Assembly (NCBI RefSeq): GCF_023168325.1
Contig: NZ_AP025688.1
Span: 3,162,001 to 3,226,000, forward strand
Direction: 5' to 3'
Origin: Tsukamurella sp. PLM1
GTDB taxonomy: Bacteria > Actinomycetota > Actinomycetes > Mycobacteriales > Mycobacteriaceae
Length of the DNA stretch: 64,000 nucleotides
Shown: positions 18,297 to 26,885 of the stretch, one piece after another
Position numbering within the stretch: the first letter of the stretch is position 1
Layout: each line of letters starts with the position of its first letter
Translations under genes and position numbers: made by a program
The notes under the pieces: model-generated
The model's database searches: none
Seen by the model: the letters and a program-made list of their open reading frames with translations, nothing else
Told to the model about the DNA's origin: nothing

Positions 18297-19204
18297 CTCC
18301 TGTCACACCAACTGTCCGGGAAACCGGGTCAAGCTCCGATCTTTTCGACTTGACCGGAAAGTACGCATTCGTCACCGGCGGCACCAAGGGTATAGGGATG
18401 ATGATCGCGCGCGGCCTCCTGCAGGCGGGCGCCCGCGTCGTCGTCAGCTCGCGCACGGCAGACGCGTGCGCGGAGGCACAGCGTCTGCTATCCGAATTCG
18501 GCGACGTTCAAGCAATCCCCGCAGACCTGTCCAGGTACGACGAATGTCAGCGCCTCGCCGATCTAGTCACGGCAGACTCGGAACGCCTGGACATCCTCGT
18601 CAATAACGCGGGAGTGATGTGGCGCGAGCCGCTAGAGACGTTCCCCGCCGAGGCGTGGGACACGGTGATCGATCTCAACCTCAAGTCGCCGTTCTGGCTG
18701 GTACAGGCATTGCTGCCCGCACTGCGCCGGACGGGCACCGCCGATGATCCCGCGCGGATCATCAACATCGGCAGTATTGCCGGGGGCATCCACGTCGCCC
18801 AGGCGCCCAACTACTCGTACGCCAGTAGCAAGGCGGCAATCCATCAACTCACCAGGGTGCTTGCCAGGGAGCTGGGTCCACAGCACGTCACGGTGAATGC
18901 GGTAGCCCCAGGAGTGTTCCCGTCGCAGATGATGGCGGCCACGATTGACGCCATCGGCGACACAATCGCGGAGAAGACCCCGCTGCGCCGGATCGGCCGT
19001 GACGACGACATGGCGGGTATCGCCGTGTTCCTCGCTAGCCGGGCCGGGTCGTACGTGACGGGCACCATCATCCCCATCGACGGCGGGATCGCCACGACCG
19101 CAACAGGAACCTAGCGTCGGCACGGGGATTGCCGGGTGGGCCGACGGCACCGACGGTTCAGCGCCCCGACTACTGGAAATGGCTTGTGGAGTTCGGTGGG
19201 TGCT

Positions 19205-20081
19205 TCACACCTCGGTCGCCAGGCTCTCCTGGCAAGCCGCCCACGACGCCAATAGCCCCAGACCGTCCGCGGTCGTCGTTCCAGCGGGCGCGGTGTAGAT
19301 CGTCAAGAGCAGGCCCGGTTCAGCGGTCAACTCCATCGACTCGACGTCCAAGTCGAGCTGGCCGACTACCGGATGGTGCAGCCGTTTGCGTCCGGGCCTA
19401 TGGCGCCGAACGTCCTGAGATGACCAGCGCTGTCGAAACAGCTCACTGCGCGTTGATAACTCACCGACTAGGGCGATCAGCTCCTCATCGTGCGGGTTGC
19501 GACCGACTGCCATGCGTAGCTTTGCGGCCACATCACGCGCAACTAGGTCGTAGTCTACGAAGAACTCCTTCGCCGCCTCGGGATCTAGATACACGAACCG
19601 CGCGGTGTTCGCGGGCCGTCGCGTGTCAGCCAACATCGGCGAATACAACGCGCGGGCAGTGTGGTTCATGGCCAACACGTCGTAGCGGGCGTTGCAAATC
19701 CATGCCGGTGCATCGGTGATGGCGTCGAGTACCTGAAGAAGCGCCGGACGCAGCGCCACGACGGGGATGGGTACGTGGTCCACGGGGTGTTCTGGAGCGC
19801 CGGGCAAGACGGAACAAGTGATCGCGCTCTGCTTCGTCAAGTTGCAGCGCAGAGCCCAACGCGTCGAGCACCCCGTCGGAGGCGCCGGAGAGTCCCCCAC
19901 GTTCCATGCTCGCGTAGTAATCGACCGATACCCCTGCCAGTAGCGCTACCTCTTCGCGGCGCAGACCTTTGACCCGGCGGTTGCCACCGTAGACAGGCAG
20001 TCCGGCACGTTCCGGCGTGATCCGCGCGCGCCGCGACCTCAGGAATTCCTTGATCTCAGTGCGCAGATCGGTCGTGGCCAC
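19205..20081 (-). CDS. XRE-family regulator with MmyB-like ligand domain, frameshifted
   Basis: It starts at ATG 20081 (MATTDLRTEIKEFLRSRRARI). The helix-turn-helix reads GLRREEVALLAGVSVDYYASMERG (split here over helices 2 and 3). After a two-base loss near 19802 the MmyB-like domain follows: VLDAITDAPAWICNARYDVLAMN, then AARDVAAKLRMAVGRNPHDEELIALVGEL to TGA. The total is about 291 residues, normal for this family. Members commonly repress an adjacent SDR or oxidoreductase; here the interrupted SDR lies next door in convergent orientation. Confidence 0.82.
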
Positions 20082-20417
20082 CCCTTCACCCTAGGCCCTG
20101 TCCCCATGCGAAGGGAGGTACCGCTGGTATCCCAGAGCGCGTTGAGACCCGACTCGGAGGTGTACGAGCTCCTGGAACCACGGTAGGTGCGCGGCAGGAC
20201 TGGCTCGCCGTCCTCCATGGCGCACACGTGCTCGTGATCGTCCCAGCCGATTCCCCGACGGCCAGGCGCTCCCGCTTCTGTCACGCCCGTAGTTCAGTGA
20301 CGGCACCACACGCGGACGTCGCTCCCGGGTCTACGACAACGGTCTGGCGCAGATCGCGGCGACACTTCCCGGTCATCCGGAGCGCGCGCTCTAGCCGCGC
20401 CTCACCCTCCCTTGGCC
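20082..20417. other. Intergenic stretch, possible gene remnant
   Basis: No intact gene. On the plus strand a short frame ends in RVYDNGLAQIAATLPGHPER followed by a stop near 20395, which looks like the tail of a decayed coding sequence. I cannot name the parent. Confidence 0.35.
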
Positions 20418-20465
20418 GCTTGCCGGCCACTTCGCTTGCCGGCCACTTCGCTTGCCGGCCACTTC
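20418..20465. repeat. Three tandem copies of a 16-bp repeat
   Basis: GCTTGCCGGCCACTTC occurs three times without interruption (20418-20433, 20434-20449, 20450-20465). It stands between the XRE gene and the tRNA terminator. Confidence 0.9.
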
Positions 20466-20483
20466 GCGGTTCTGGATACGACG

Positions 20484-20519
20484 AAACCCAGGTCAGATAC
20501 TTACTCTGACCTGGGCTTT
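20484..20519 (-). terminator. Terminator of tRNA-Ala
   Basis: The 12-base stem CCCAGGTCAGA.../...TCTGACCTGGG with an A/T extension (AAA...TTT) and a seven-base loop stands just downstream of the tRNA 3' end on the minus strand. Confidence 0.75.
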
Positions 20520-20524
20520 CGTTG

Positions 20525-20596
20525 TGGAGCTAAGGGGACTCGAACCCTGACCCCCACACTGCCAGTGTGGTGCGCTACCAGCTGCGCCATAGCCCC
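20525..20596 (-). tRNA. tRNA-Ala (anticodon GGC), one base short in the T-stem
   Basis: Acceptor GGGGCTA pairs with TAGCTCC. The anticodon stem-loop is CCACA-CTGGCAG-TGTGG, giving anticodon GGC. The T-arm reads AGGG-TTCGAGT-CCCCT, so its 5' strand lacks one G needed for a five-pair stem. The gene is 72 nt instead of 73. CCA is not encoded. The missing G fits the run-shortening seen in protein genes of this window. Confidence 0.9.
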
Positions 20597-20683
20597 GTAT
20601 CACGTTGTTCACCTGCGGTTTCCCGCCCGGAGAACATTACAGGAGACAGCTCGCACGCGCCAAATCGGCTGGTCAGGGCCGAA

Positions 20684-21427
20684 TCAGCCGAGGATCGGGG
20701 CCAGCCAGTCGCCCTGGACCGTGATCAGCTCGCCGTTGTGCACCACAGTCGGCGTGCCGGTGGCGCCGATCGACTGCATCAGTGTGCTCGCCGATCCGGC
20801 GTTCTGCGCGGACTCCACGGTGAACTTACCCTCGGTGATCGCGGTGGTGGTGTCGGCGGGGAGCTCGGCGCCCTTGGCCTTGGCGCCCTCACCCAGGATG
20901 CGGGCAAGGTCGGCGTTGGAGTGGTCGGTCGAGCCGCCCTCCTCGGGCTGGTTCGCGAACAGCGCGGTGTGGGCGCCCAGCCACGCCTTCTGCTTCTGCT
21001 CGTCGGGCAGCGACGACTTGGCGATGGCCAGCAGCGCACCGCCGGCGCGGTCGGAGAAGTCGCCCGACGCGCTCTGCCGGTTCAGGAACGACACCAGGTG
21101 GTAGCGCACCTTGATCTTGCCGTCCTCGATGCCCTTGGTGATCTGCTCGCCATAGGTGCGCTCCATGGTGCCGCAGGCGGGGCACATCGGATCCTCGAAG
21201 AAGTCCAGCGTGTTCGGCGCGTCGGACCGGCCCAGCACGAACGCCGGCGTCGCGTCGTTCAACTTCGTCGTCACCTGATCGGCGGGCGTTCCCTCCTTCT
21301 TGCTCATCAGCAGCACGCCGCCGATGACGACCACGATGACCACGATGACGGCGATGCCGCCCAGCACGTAGGTCATGGTGTTGGACTGCTTCACGGGAAC
21401 GTACTTGGCGCTCTTACCCTTGCTCAC
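20684..21427 (-). CDS. DsbA-like thioredoxin-fold protein, membrane anchored
   Basis: About 247 residues from GTG 21427 (SKGKSAKYVPVKQSN). There is one membrane anchor at about residues 18-42 (TYVLGGIAVIVVIVVVIGGV). The extracytoplasmic DsbA domain has a CPAC active site in EDPMCPACGTME (about residue 90) and a cis-Pro loop GATGTPTVVHNG. It probably forms or isomerises disulfides in exported proteins. It is transcribed toward the tRNA; pgm lies 58 bases upstream on the same strand. Confidence 0.88.
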   Translation of the reverse strand: MSKGKSAKYVPVKQSNTMTYVLGGIAVIVVIVVVIGGVLLMSKKEGTPADQVTTKLNDATPAFVLGRSDAPNTLDFFEDPMCPACGTMERTYGEQITKGIEDGKIKVRYHLVSFLNRQSASGDFSDRAGGALLAIAKSSLPDEQKQKAWLGAHTALFANQPEEGGSTDHSNADLARILGEGAKAKGAELPADTTTAITEGKFTVESAQNAGSASTLMQSIGATGTPTVVHNGELITVQGDWLAPILG

Positions 21428-21485
21428 GCGGACCACAATAGCGGGAACCGGCAGATCCCCAGGTCAGAGGGCGTGACGGTTGCGC

Positions 21486-23121
21486 TCAGCCGCCCAGAAC
21501 ACCGTCGACGAGGGCCTTGGCCTCCGCCTGTACCCGCGCGAGATGCTCGGCCCCCTTGAACGACTCGGCGTAGATCTTGTACACGTCCTCGGTGCCCGAC
21601 GGCCGCGCGGCGAACCACGAGCTCTCGGTCGTCACCTTGAGCCCGCCGATCGGCGCGCCGTTGCCCGGCGCGCGCGTGAGCTTGGCGGTGATGGGCTCCC
21701 CCGCCAGCTCGTCGGCGGTCACCTGCTCGGGCGAGAGCTTGGCCAGGACGGCCTTCTGCTCGCGCCCGGCGGGCGCGTCGGTGCGGGCGTAGGCGGGCAC
21801 GCCGTACTCGGCGCCGAGGACGGCGAAGTGCTGCGACGGCGTCTTGCCGGTCACAGCCAGGATCTCCGAGGCCAGCAGCGCCAGGATGATGCCGTCCTTG
21901 TCGGTGGTCCACACCGACCCGTCGTGCCGCAGGAACGACGCGCCGGCCGACTCCTCGCCGCCGAAACCCACGCTGCCGTCCAGCAGGCCGGGCACGAACC
22001 ATTTGAACCCGACGGGGACCTCCAGCAACTTCCGGCCCTGCTCGGCCACCACCCGGTCGATCATCGACGAGCTCACGAGGGTCTTGCCCACCGCGGCGTC
22101 GTCGCGCCAGCCGTTCCGCGACGCGAACAGGTAGTCGATCGCGACGGCGAGGAAGTGGTTCGGGTTCATCAGCCCGCCGTCGGGGGTGACGATGCCGTGC
22201 CGGTCGGAGTCCGCGTCGTTGCCGGTCGCGATGTCGTACTGGTCCTTGTTCGCGATGAGCGATGCCATCGCGTTCGGGGAGCTGCAGTCCATCCGGATCT
22301 TGCCGTCGGTGTCCAGCGTCATGAACGCGAACTGGGGGTCCACCGTCGGATTGACCACGGTGAGGTCGAGGTTGTACCGGTCGCCGATGGCGCCCCAGTA
22401 GCCGACGGCCGCGCCGCCCAACGGATCCGCGCCGATGCGCACGCCCGCGTCGCGGATCTTGTCCAGGTGCAGCACCGACGGCAGGTCTCCCACGTACGAG
22501 TCGAGGAAGTCGAAGCGCTGCACGGAGTCCGACGCCAGCGCCTGCGCCGGGATGCGCCGCACGTCGCGCAGGCCGCCCTCGAGGATCTCGTTGGCCCGTG
22601 CCGCGATCACGCTCGTCGCGTCGGTATCCGCGGGGCCGCCGGTGGGCGGGTTGTACTTGAAGCCGCCGTCCGCCGGTGGGTTGTGCGACGGGGTGACCAC
22701 GATCCCGTCGGCCTCCACACCGGAGTGCGCCCGATTGAAGGTGAGGATCGCGTGACTCAGCGCCGGGGTCGGCGTGTACCGGTCGTCGTGGTCGATGAGC
22801 GTCTCGACGCCGTTGGCGGCCAGTACCTCGACGGCCGTCTCCCACGCGGGCCGGACAGCAGGTGGGTGTCCTTGGCCAGGTACAGCGGCCCCGCACGCCC
22901 TGGGACGCGCGGTACTCGACGATGGCCTGCGTGGTGGCGGCGATGTGGTTCTCGTTGAAGCTGCCGTTCAGCGAGGTGCCCCGATGACCCGACGTGCCGA
23001 ACGCGACCCGCTGGTCCGGGTCATCGGGGTCGGGGACGGTCGAATAGTACGCCGCGCGAACGGCTTCCACATCGATCAGGTCCTCGGGGAGGGCCGGTTG
23101 GCCGGCGCGCGCATGAGCCAT
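21486..23121 (-). CDS. pgm: Phosphoglucomutase (alpha-D-glucose specific), two frameshifts
   Basis: It starts at ATG 23121 (an in-frame GTG 23133 also exists). The N-terminal frame holds [17 protein letters not shown]; the rest is in another frame from about 22880. Two missing bases, at GGCCGCT near 22886 and GCCCGCGTG near 22855, restore [19 protein letters not shown]. Catalytic phosphoserine loop [11 protein letters not shown], Mg-binding NDADSDRHG, sugar loop GEESAGASF and phosphate-binding RPSGTED are all present. The total of about 545 residues is normal. It interconverts glucose-1-P and glucose-6-P for glycogen, trehalose and cell-wall precursor supply. Confidence 0.92.
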
Positions 23122-23217
23122 GTTGACGTTCACCTCATCTACTCCGGGAGCACGCCGCGGGTCGCGCGGCGCAGGCGTCCAACGTATCGCCGGAACCGCC
23201 CGCGCGCGCGGGAACCG

Positions 23218-24612
23218 TCAGACGATCGCCCAGACGATGAGGACCATCGCGAAGCCCACCACCGAGAGGATCGTCTCGAGCACCGACCACGTCATGAGGG
23301 TCTGCTTGACCGTCATGTTGAAGTACTTCGCGACGATCCAGAAGCCGCCGTCGTTGACGTGACTGAGGATGATCGAGCCGGCCGAGATGGCGATCACGAT
23401 CAGCGCGATCTGCGCCTGCGAGTAACCGCCCGCAGCGACCGTCTCGCCGATGATGCCGGCGGTCGCGGTGATGGCCACCGTCGCCGAGCCCTGGGCGATG
23501 CGCAGCGCACAGCTGACCAGGTACGCCGACACGATCAGAGGCAGACCGAGGTCCGACATCGAGTGCGTGAGCGCCGTGCCCACGCCGGTGGCCTTGAGCA
23601 CCGCGCCGAACAGGGCGCCCGCGCCGACCACCAGCAGGATCATGCCGATCGGCTTGAGTGCCGCACCCGTCATCTCCGCGAGCTGCGTCGCGGTGATCCC
23701 GCGTCGGATGCCCAGCAGGTAGAAGGCGACCACCACGGCGATCGTCAGCGCGATCGCGGGCGTGCCGAGGAACACCAGGACCGAGTACGGCTTCGTGCCC
23801 GGATCGAGGGTGACCGAGCCGAACGTGCCGCCCAGGATGAGCAGCATGGGCACCGCGATGATGAAGGCGATCAGACCCAGCGACGGCTGGTCCTTGCTCG
23901 CGTGCGCCTCCTCGGGGACGAACTCCTCCGGGACGTCGACCTGGACGCGCTTGCCGATGAACGAGCCCCAGACCACGCCGGAGACGAACCAGGCCGGGAT
24001 GCCACAGATCAGGCCCATGATGATGATCCAGCCGAGCGAGGTGTGCAGCAGGCCGGCGGCGGCGACGGGCCCGGGGTGGGGCGGGAGGAACGCGTGGGTC
24101 ATGGACAGGCCGGCGAGCATCGGCATCGCGTACAGCACCAGCGACTTGCCTCCGCGCTTGGCCGTGACGTAGACCAGCGGCGCCAGGATGAAGATGCCGA
24201 TGTCGAAGAACACCGGGATGCCCAGGATCAGACCGGTGACGCCCATCGCGAGCGGGGCGCCCTTGGGGCCGAAGATCCGCAGCAGCCAGCTGGTGAGCAC
24301 GTCGGCGCCGCCGGAGCGTTCCAGAATGGCGCCGAGCACCGTGCCGAGGCCGATGATCGGCGCGATGTGGCCGAGGATGCCGCCGAACCCTGTTTCCAGG
24401 ATCGATTGGGCGGCCCCCTTCTGCGGCGAGCCGACGAGCTTCTCCACCGAGACACCCGCGATGAGCGCGAGGCCGACGGACACCAGGATCAGCGCGATGA
24501 AGGGCTCGAGCTTGACCTTGATGATGAGCAGTAGCAGCACGGCGATGGACACCGCAGCGAGGGTCAACAACCCGCCGGTGTCGTGCTGCAGCCAATCGAT
24601 GGCCGAGGACAT
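23218..24612 (-). CDS. GntP-family sugar-acid permease
   Basis: 464 residues with about 12-14 membrane segments. GntP signatures include LGTVLGAILERSGGADVL, GIPVFFDIGIFILAPL and HAFLPPHPGPVAAAGLL, here in the first half, and SHVNDGGFWIVAKYF near the end. Family members import gluconate and related sugar acids by proton symport. It is the last gene of the minus-strand catabolic operon with KDPG aldolase and deacetylase genes, so a sugar-acid substrate is likely. Confidence 0.92.
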   Translation of the reverse strand: MSSAIDWLQHDTGGLLTLAAVSIAVLLLLIIKVKLEPFIALILVSVGLALIAGVSVEKLVGSPQKGAAQSILETGFGGILGHIAPIIGLGTVLGAILERSGGADVLTSWLLRIFGPKGAPLAMGVTGLILGIPVFFDIGIFILAPLVYVTAKRGGKSLVLYAMPMLAGLSMTHAFLPPHPGPVAAAGLLHTSLGWIIIMGLICGIPAWFVSGVVWGSFIGKRVQVDVPEEFVPEEAHASKDQPSLGLIAFIIAVPMLLILGGTFGSVTLDPGTKPYSVLVFLGTPAIALTIAVVVAFYLLGIRRGITATQLAEMTGAALKPIGMILLVVGAGALFGAVLKATGVGTALTHSMSDLGLPLIVSAYLVSCALRIAQGSATVAITATAGIIGETVAAGGYSQAQIALIVIAISAGSIILSHVNDGGFWIVAKYFNMTVKQTLMTWSVLETILSVVGFAMVLIVWAIV

Positions 24613-24638
24613 GGGTGGTTCTCCTGATTCTGGAAGGA

Positions 24639-25264
24639 CTAGAGCGCGGCGACGAATCGTGCGGCGCGGGTGGTGATGTCGGCCCAGTCGCCGGCGGCGA
24701 CGGTGGCGGGGGCACGACGGACGTGCCGGCGCAGACGGCGATCGCGCCGGCACCCAGGAACTCGCTGGCGTTGGCCTCGCTGACGCCGCCCGACGGCAGC
24801 AGCGGCAGACCGGGGAAGGGGCCGTGCAGGTCCTTGAGGTACCCGGGACCGAACGCACGGGCGGGGAAGATCTTCACGGCCACCGATCCGAGGGTCGCGG
24901 CGCGCGCCACCTCGGTGGGCGTGAGCGCGCCGAGGAAGATCGGGGTACCGAGGTCGCGCGCCGCCTGCGCGACCTCCTCGTTCACGTCGGGCGTCACGAG
25001 GAACCGCGCGCCCGCGTTCACCGCGTCGCGCGCCTGCGCCGCGGTACGGACGGTGCCCACGCCCAGGTTCGTCCCCTCGACGGCGGCCGCCCGCTCGAGG
25101 TGCCCGAGCACGCCGGGCGTGGTGAACGTGAGCTCGACGGTGCGGATCCCACCGTCGGCGAGGGCGCGGCAGAGCGCCGCGGCATCGGGCAGCTCGGGCG
25201 CGCGCACCACGGTGAGCGCCCGGTCGGCGGCCAGATCATCGAGCAGGCCGGAGTATTCGGTCAC
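24639..25264 (-). CDS. eda: 2-dehydro-3-deoxy-6-phosphogluconate (KDPG) aldolase, frameshifted near the end
   Basis: A class I aldolase of the KDPG/KHG family. It has the catalytic Glu in TVELTFTTPG, the Schiff-base Lys in VAVKIFPARAFGPGYLK (about residue 130), and the phosphate loop LLPSGGVSEAN. One missing C at the run near 24713 shifts the last 28 residues; repaired, it ends VPPATVAAGDWADITTRAA...ALEND-equivalent at TAG 24641-24639. About 208 residues. It splits KDPG to pyruvate and glyceraldehyde-3-P, following the KDG kinase encoded at 28259. Confidence 0.88.
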
Positions 25265-25266
25265 GG

Positions 25267-26874
25267 TTACAGGACCCCTTCGTCGGTCAATCGCAGCGCG
25301 CCGCCCGCGAGCTCGCCGGTGAGGTTGCCGTCGTCGAGCGCGGCCACACCGCGGACGAAGACGTGCGTGAATCCCGCTGCGGGCGTGCGCGGGTCGTCAT
25401 AAGTGGCGCGGTCGATCACAGTCTCGGGATCGAACAGCGCGAGGTCGGCGGCGTAGCCCTCGCGGACGAGGCCGCGTCGGACCAGGCGCAGGCGCCGGGC
25501 GGCCCGGCCGGTGAGGTGGCCGACGCACTCCTCGAGACTCATCAGCCCCAACTCACGGCTGTAGTGGCCGAGGTACCGGGCGAACGTGCCCCACGCGCGC
25601 GGGTGCGGCTTGCCGCCGACGAGCAGCCCGTCGCTGCCGCCGGTGTGCCTGGGGTGGCGCATGATGGCGCGCACGTTCTCCTCGTGCCCCACGTGCTGCA
25701 GGATCCCGGTGGCGAGCTTGTCGTCGAGCAGGATCCGCACGCACACGTCGAACGGGTCGCGCCCCTCGTCCGCGGCGATCCGCTCGATGGTGCGGCCCAC
25801 GTAGCCGGCGAGGGCGTCGTCGCCGACACCGCTGATCTCGATGGTGTCCCACTCGGCGATCACGCCGTGGCAGCCGTCGGACCCGGTGTGCTCCAGGTGT
25901 TCTCGGATCCGCGCCAGCGCCTCGGGGTCGCGCAACCGCGCGAGAGTGGCGTCGGCGCCGCCGGACGCCGCCCAGCTGGGCAGGATCGCGGCCAGCGTGG
26001 TGGCGCCGGGCAGGTACGGGTACGTGTCCAGGGAGACGTCCGCGCCGGCGGCGACGGCATCGTCGAGCAGTGCGAGCAGTTCCGGCGCGCGGCCCTTGTT
26101 CGGCCCGAAGTTGAGCGTCGCGTGCGCGAGGTGCAGCGGGCAGCCGGTGCGCCGCGACAGGTCGATCATCTCGGCGTAGGCCTCCATCGCGCCCGCGCCG
26201 TAACTGCGGTGATGCGGCGAGAAGTAGCCGCCGAGCTCGCCGGTGGTGCGCATCAGCGCCGCCAGCTCGGCGTCGTCGGCGTACATGGCGGGCGTGTAGG
26301 TCAGGCCCGTCGACAGGCCCACCGCGCCCTCGCGCAGGCCCTGCGCGAGGATCTCCTGCATCCGTTCCACCTCGGCAGGGGACGCGACACCGTCGTGGAA
26401 TCCCCGTGCGAGCGCGCGCAACAGGCCGTGTGGCACGAGGTAGGCCAGGTTCGTGGCCGTCTTCGCGGCGTCGATGTGGTCGAGGTACTCGCCGACGGTG
26501 CGCCAGGAGAAGTCGAAGTCCTGCGGGTCGGTGTTCCACCCGGCGATCTGCCGCCGCACGACGGCGAGCGTGGCGTCGGAGACCGGCGCGTAGCTCAGGC
26601 CGTCCTGCCCGATCACCTCACAGGTGACGCCCTGTGTGATCCGGGACGGGTGCTCGGGATTGAGGAACACCTGCAGGTCGGAATGGGCGTGCATGTCGAT
26701 GAAACCGGGGCTGAGCACGAGACCGTCGGCATCGATCACCCGGCGGGCCGCGCCGAGGTCGGTGCCGATCGCGGAGATCGTGCCCCCGGTGATCGCCACA
26801 TCGGCGGTGTAGCGCATCGATTCGGTGCCGTCGACGACGGCGGCACCGCGGATCAGTGTGTCGTGCATGGTCAT
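25267..26874 (-). CDS. D-aminoacylase-type amidohydrolase (N-acyl-D-amino acid deacylase family)
   Basis: 535 residues from ATG 26874 (MTMHDTLIRGAAVVDG). It has an amidohydrolase fold: metal ligands in GFIDMHAHSDL (about residue 60), a conserved Cys/Glu region in GVTCEVIGQDGLSYAP, HHRSYGAGAMEAY, LHLAHATLNFG, and the catalytic Asp region GSDGLLVGGKPHPRAWG. The C-terminal beta-sandwich has ADLALFDPETV. It removes an acyl group from an N-acyl D-amino acid. In this operon an N-acetyl-D-glucosaminate substrate is plausible; this is inference from context. Confidence 0.9.
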   Translation of the reverse strand: MTMHDTLIRGAAVVDGTESMRYTADVAITGGTISAIGTDLGAARRVIDADGLVLSPGFIDMHAHSDLQVFLNPEHPSRITQGVTCEVIGQDGLSYAPVSDATLAVVRRQIAGWNTDPQDFDFSWRTVGEYLDHIDAAKTATNLAYLVPHGLLRALARGFHDGVASPAEVERMQEILAQGLREGAVGLSTGLTYTPAMYADDAELAALMRTTGELGGYFSPHHRSYGAGAMEAYAEMIDLSRRTGCPLHLAHATLNFGPNKGRAPELLALLDDAVAAGADVSLDTYPYLPGATTLAAILPSWAASGGADATLARLRDPEALARIREHLEHTGSDGCHGVIAEWDTIEISGVGDDALAGYVGRTIERIAADEGRDPFDVCVRILLDDKLATGILQHVGHEENVRAIMRHPRHTGGSDGLLVGGKPHPRAWGTFARYLGHYSRELGLMSLEECVGHLTGRAARRLRLVRRGLVREGYAADLALFDPETVIDRATYDDPRTPAAGFTHVFVRGVAALDDGNLTGELAGGALRLTDEGVL

Positions 26875-26885
26875 TCCATCCCGGA

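Larger units (their letters stand above)
17064..18331 (+). mobile_element. IS3-family insertion sequence, complete, 1268 bp
   Basis: Perfect 19-bp terminal inverted repeats: TGACCCGGTTTCCCGGACA at 17064-17082 and its complement at 18313-18331. Flanks are AGCT at 17060-17063 and 18332-18335, a four-base target duplication inside the palindrome GGAGCTCC. Both transposase frames are intact. The perfect ends and intact genes suggest a recent insertion. Confidence 0.93.
17025..19114 (+). pseudogene. SDR oxidoreductase gene interrupted by an IS3-family element
   Basis: The 5' piece is ATG 17025 to 17063 (MAGNQSSTHSDGA). The 3' piece resumes after the insertion at about 18332 and runs to TAG 19114. 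It holds a complete SDR core: LTGKYAFVTGGTKGIG, NNAGV, the catalytic Ser region INIGSIAGG, YASSKAAIH, and a C-terminal GTIIPIDGG. Removing the element and one copy of the AGCT duplication, and adding one G after 18337, joins the pieces as one frame of about 275 residues. It was probably part of the acyl-CoA island. Expression of the core from a start inside the element cannot be excluded. Confidence 0.8.

Noticed and set aside
20091..20309. Minus-strand 70-80 codon frames upstream of the XRE gene
   Set aside because: They overlap the regulator's start and have no family resemblance; treated as intergenic.
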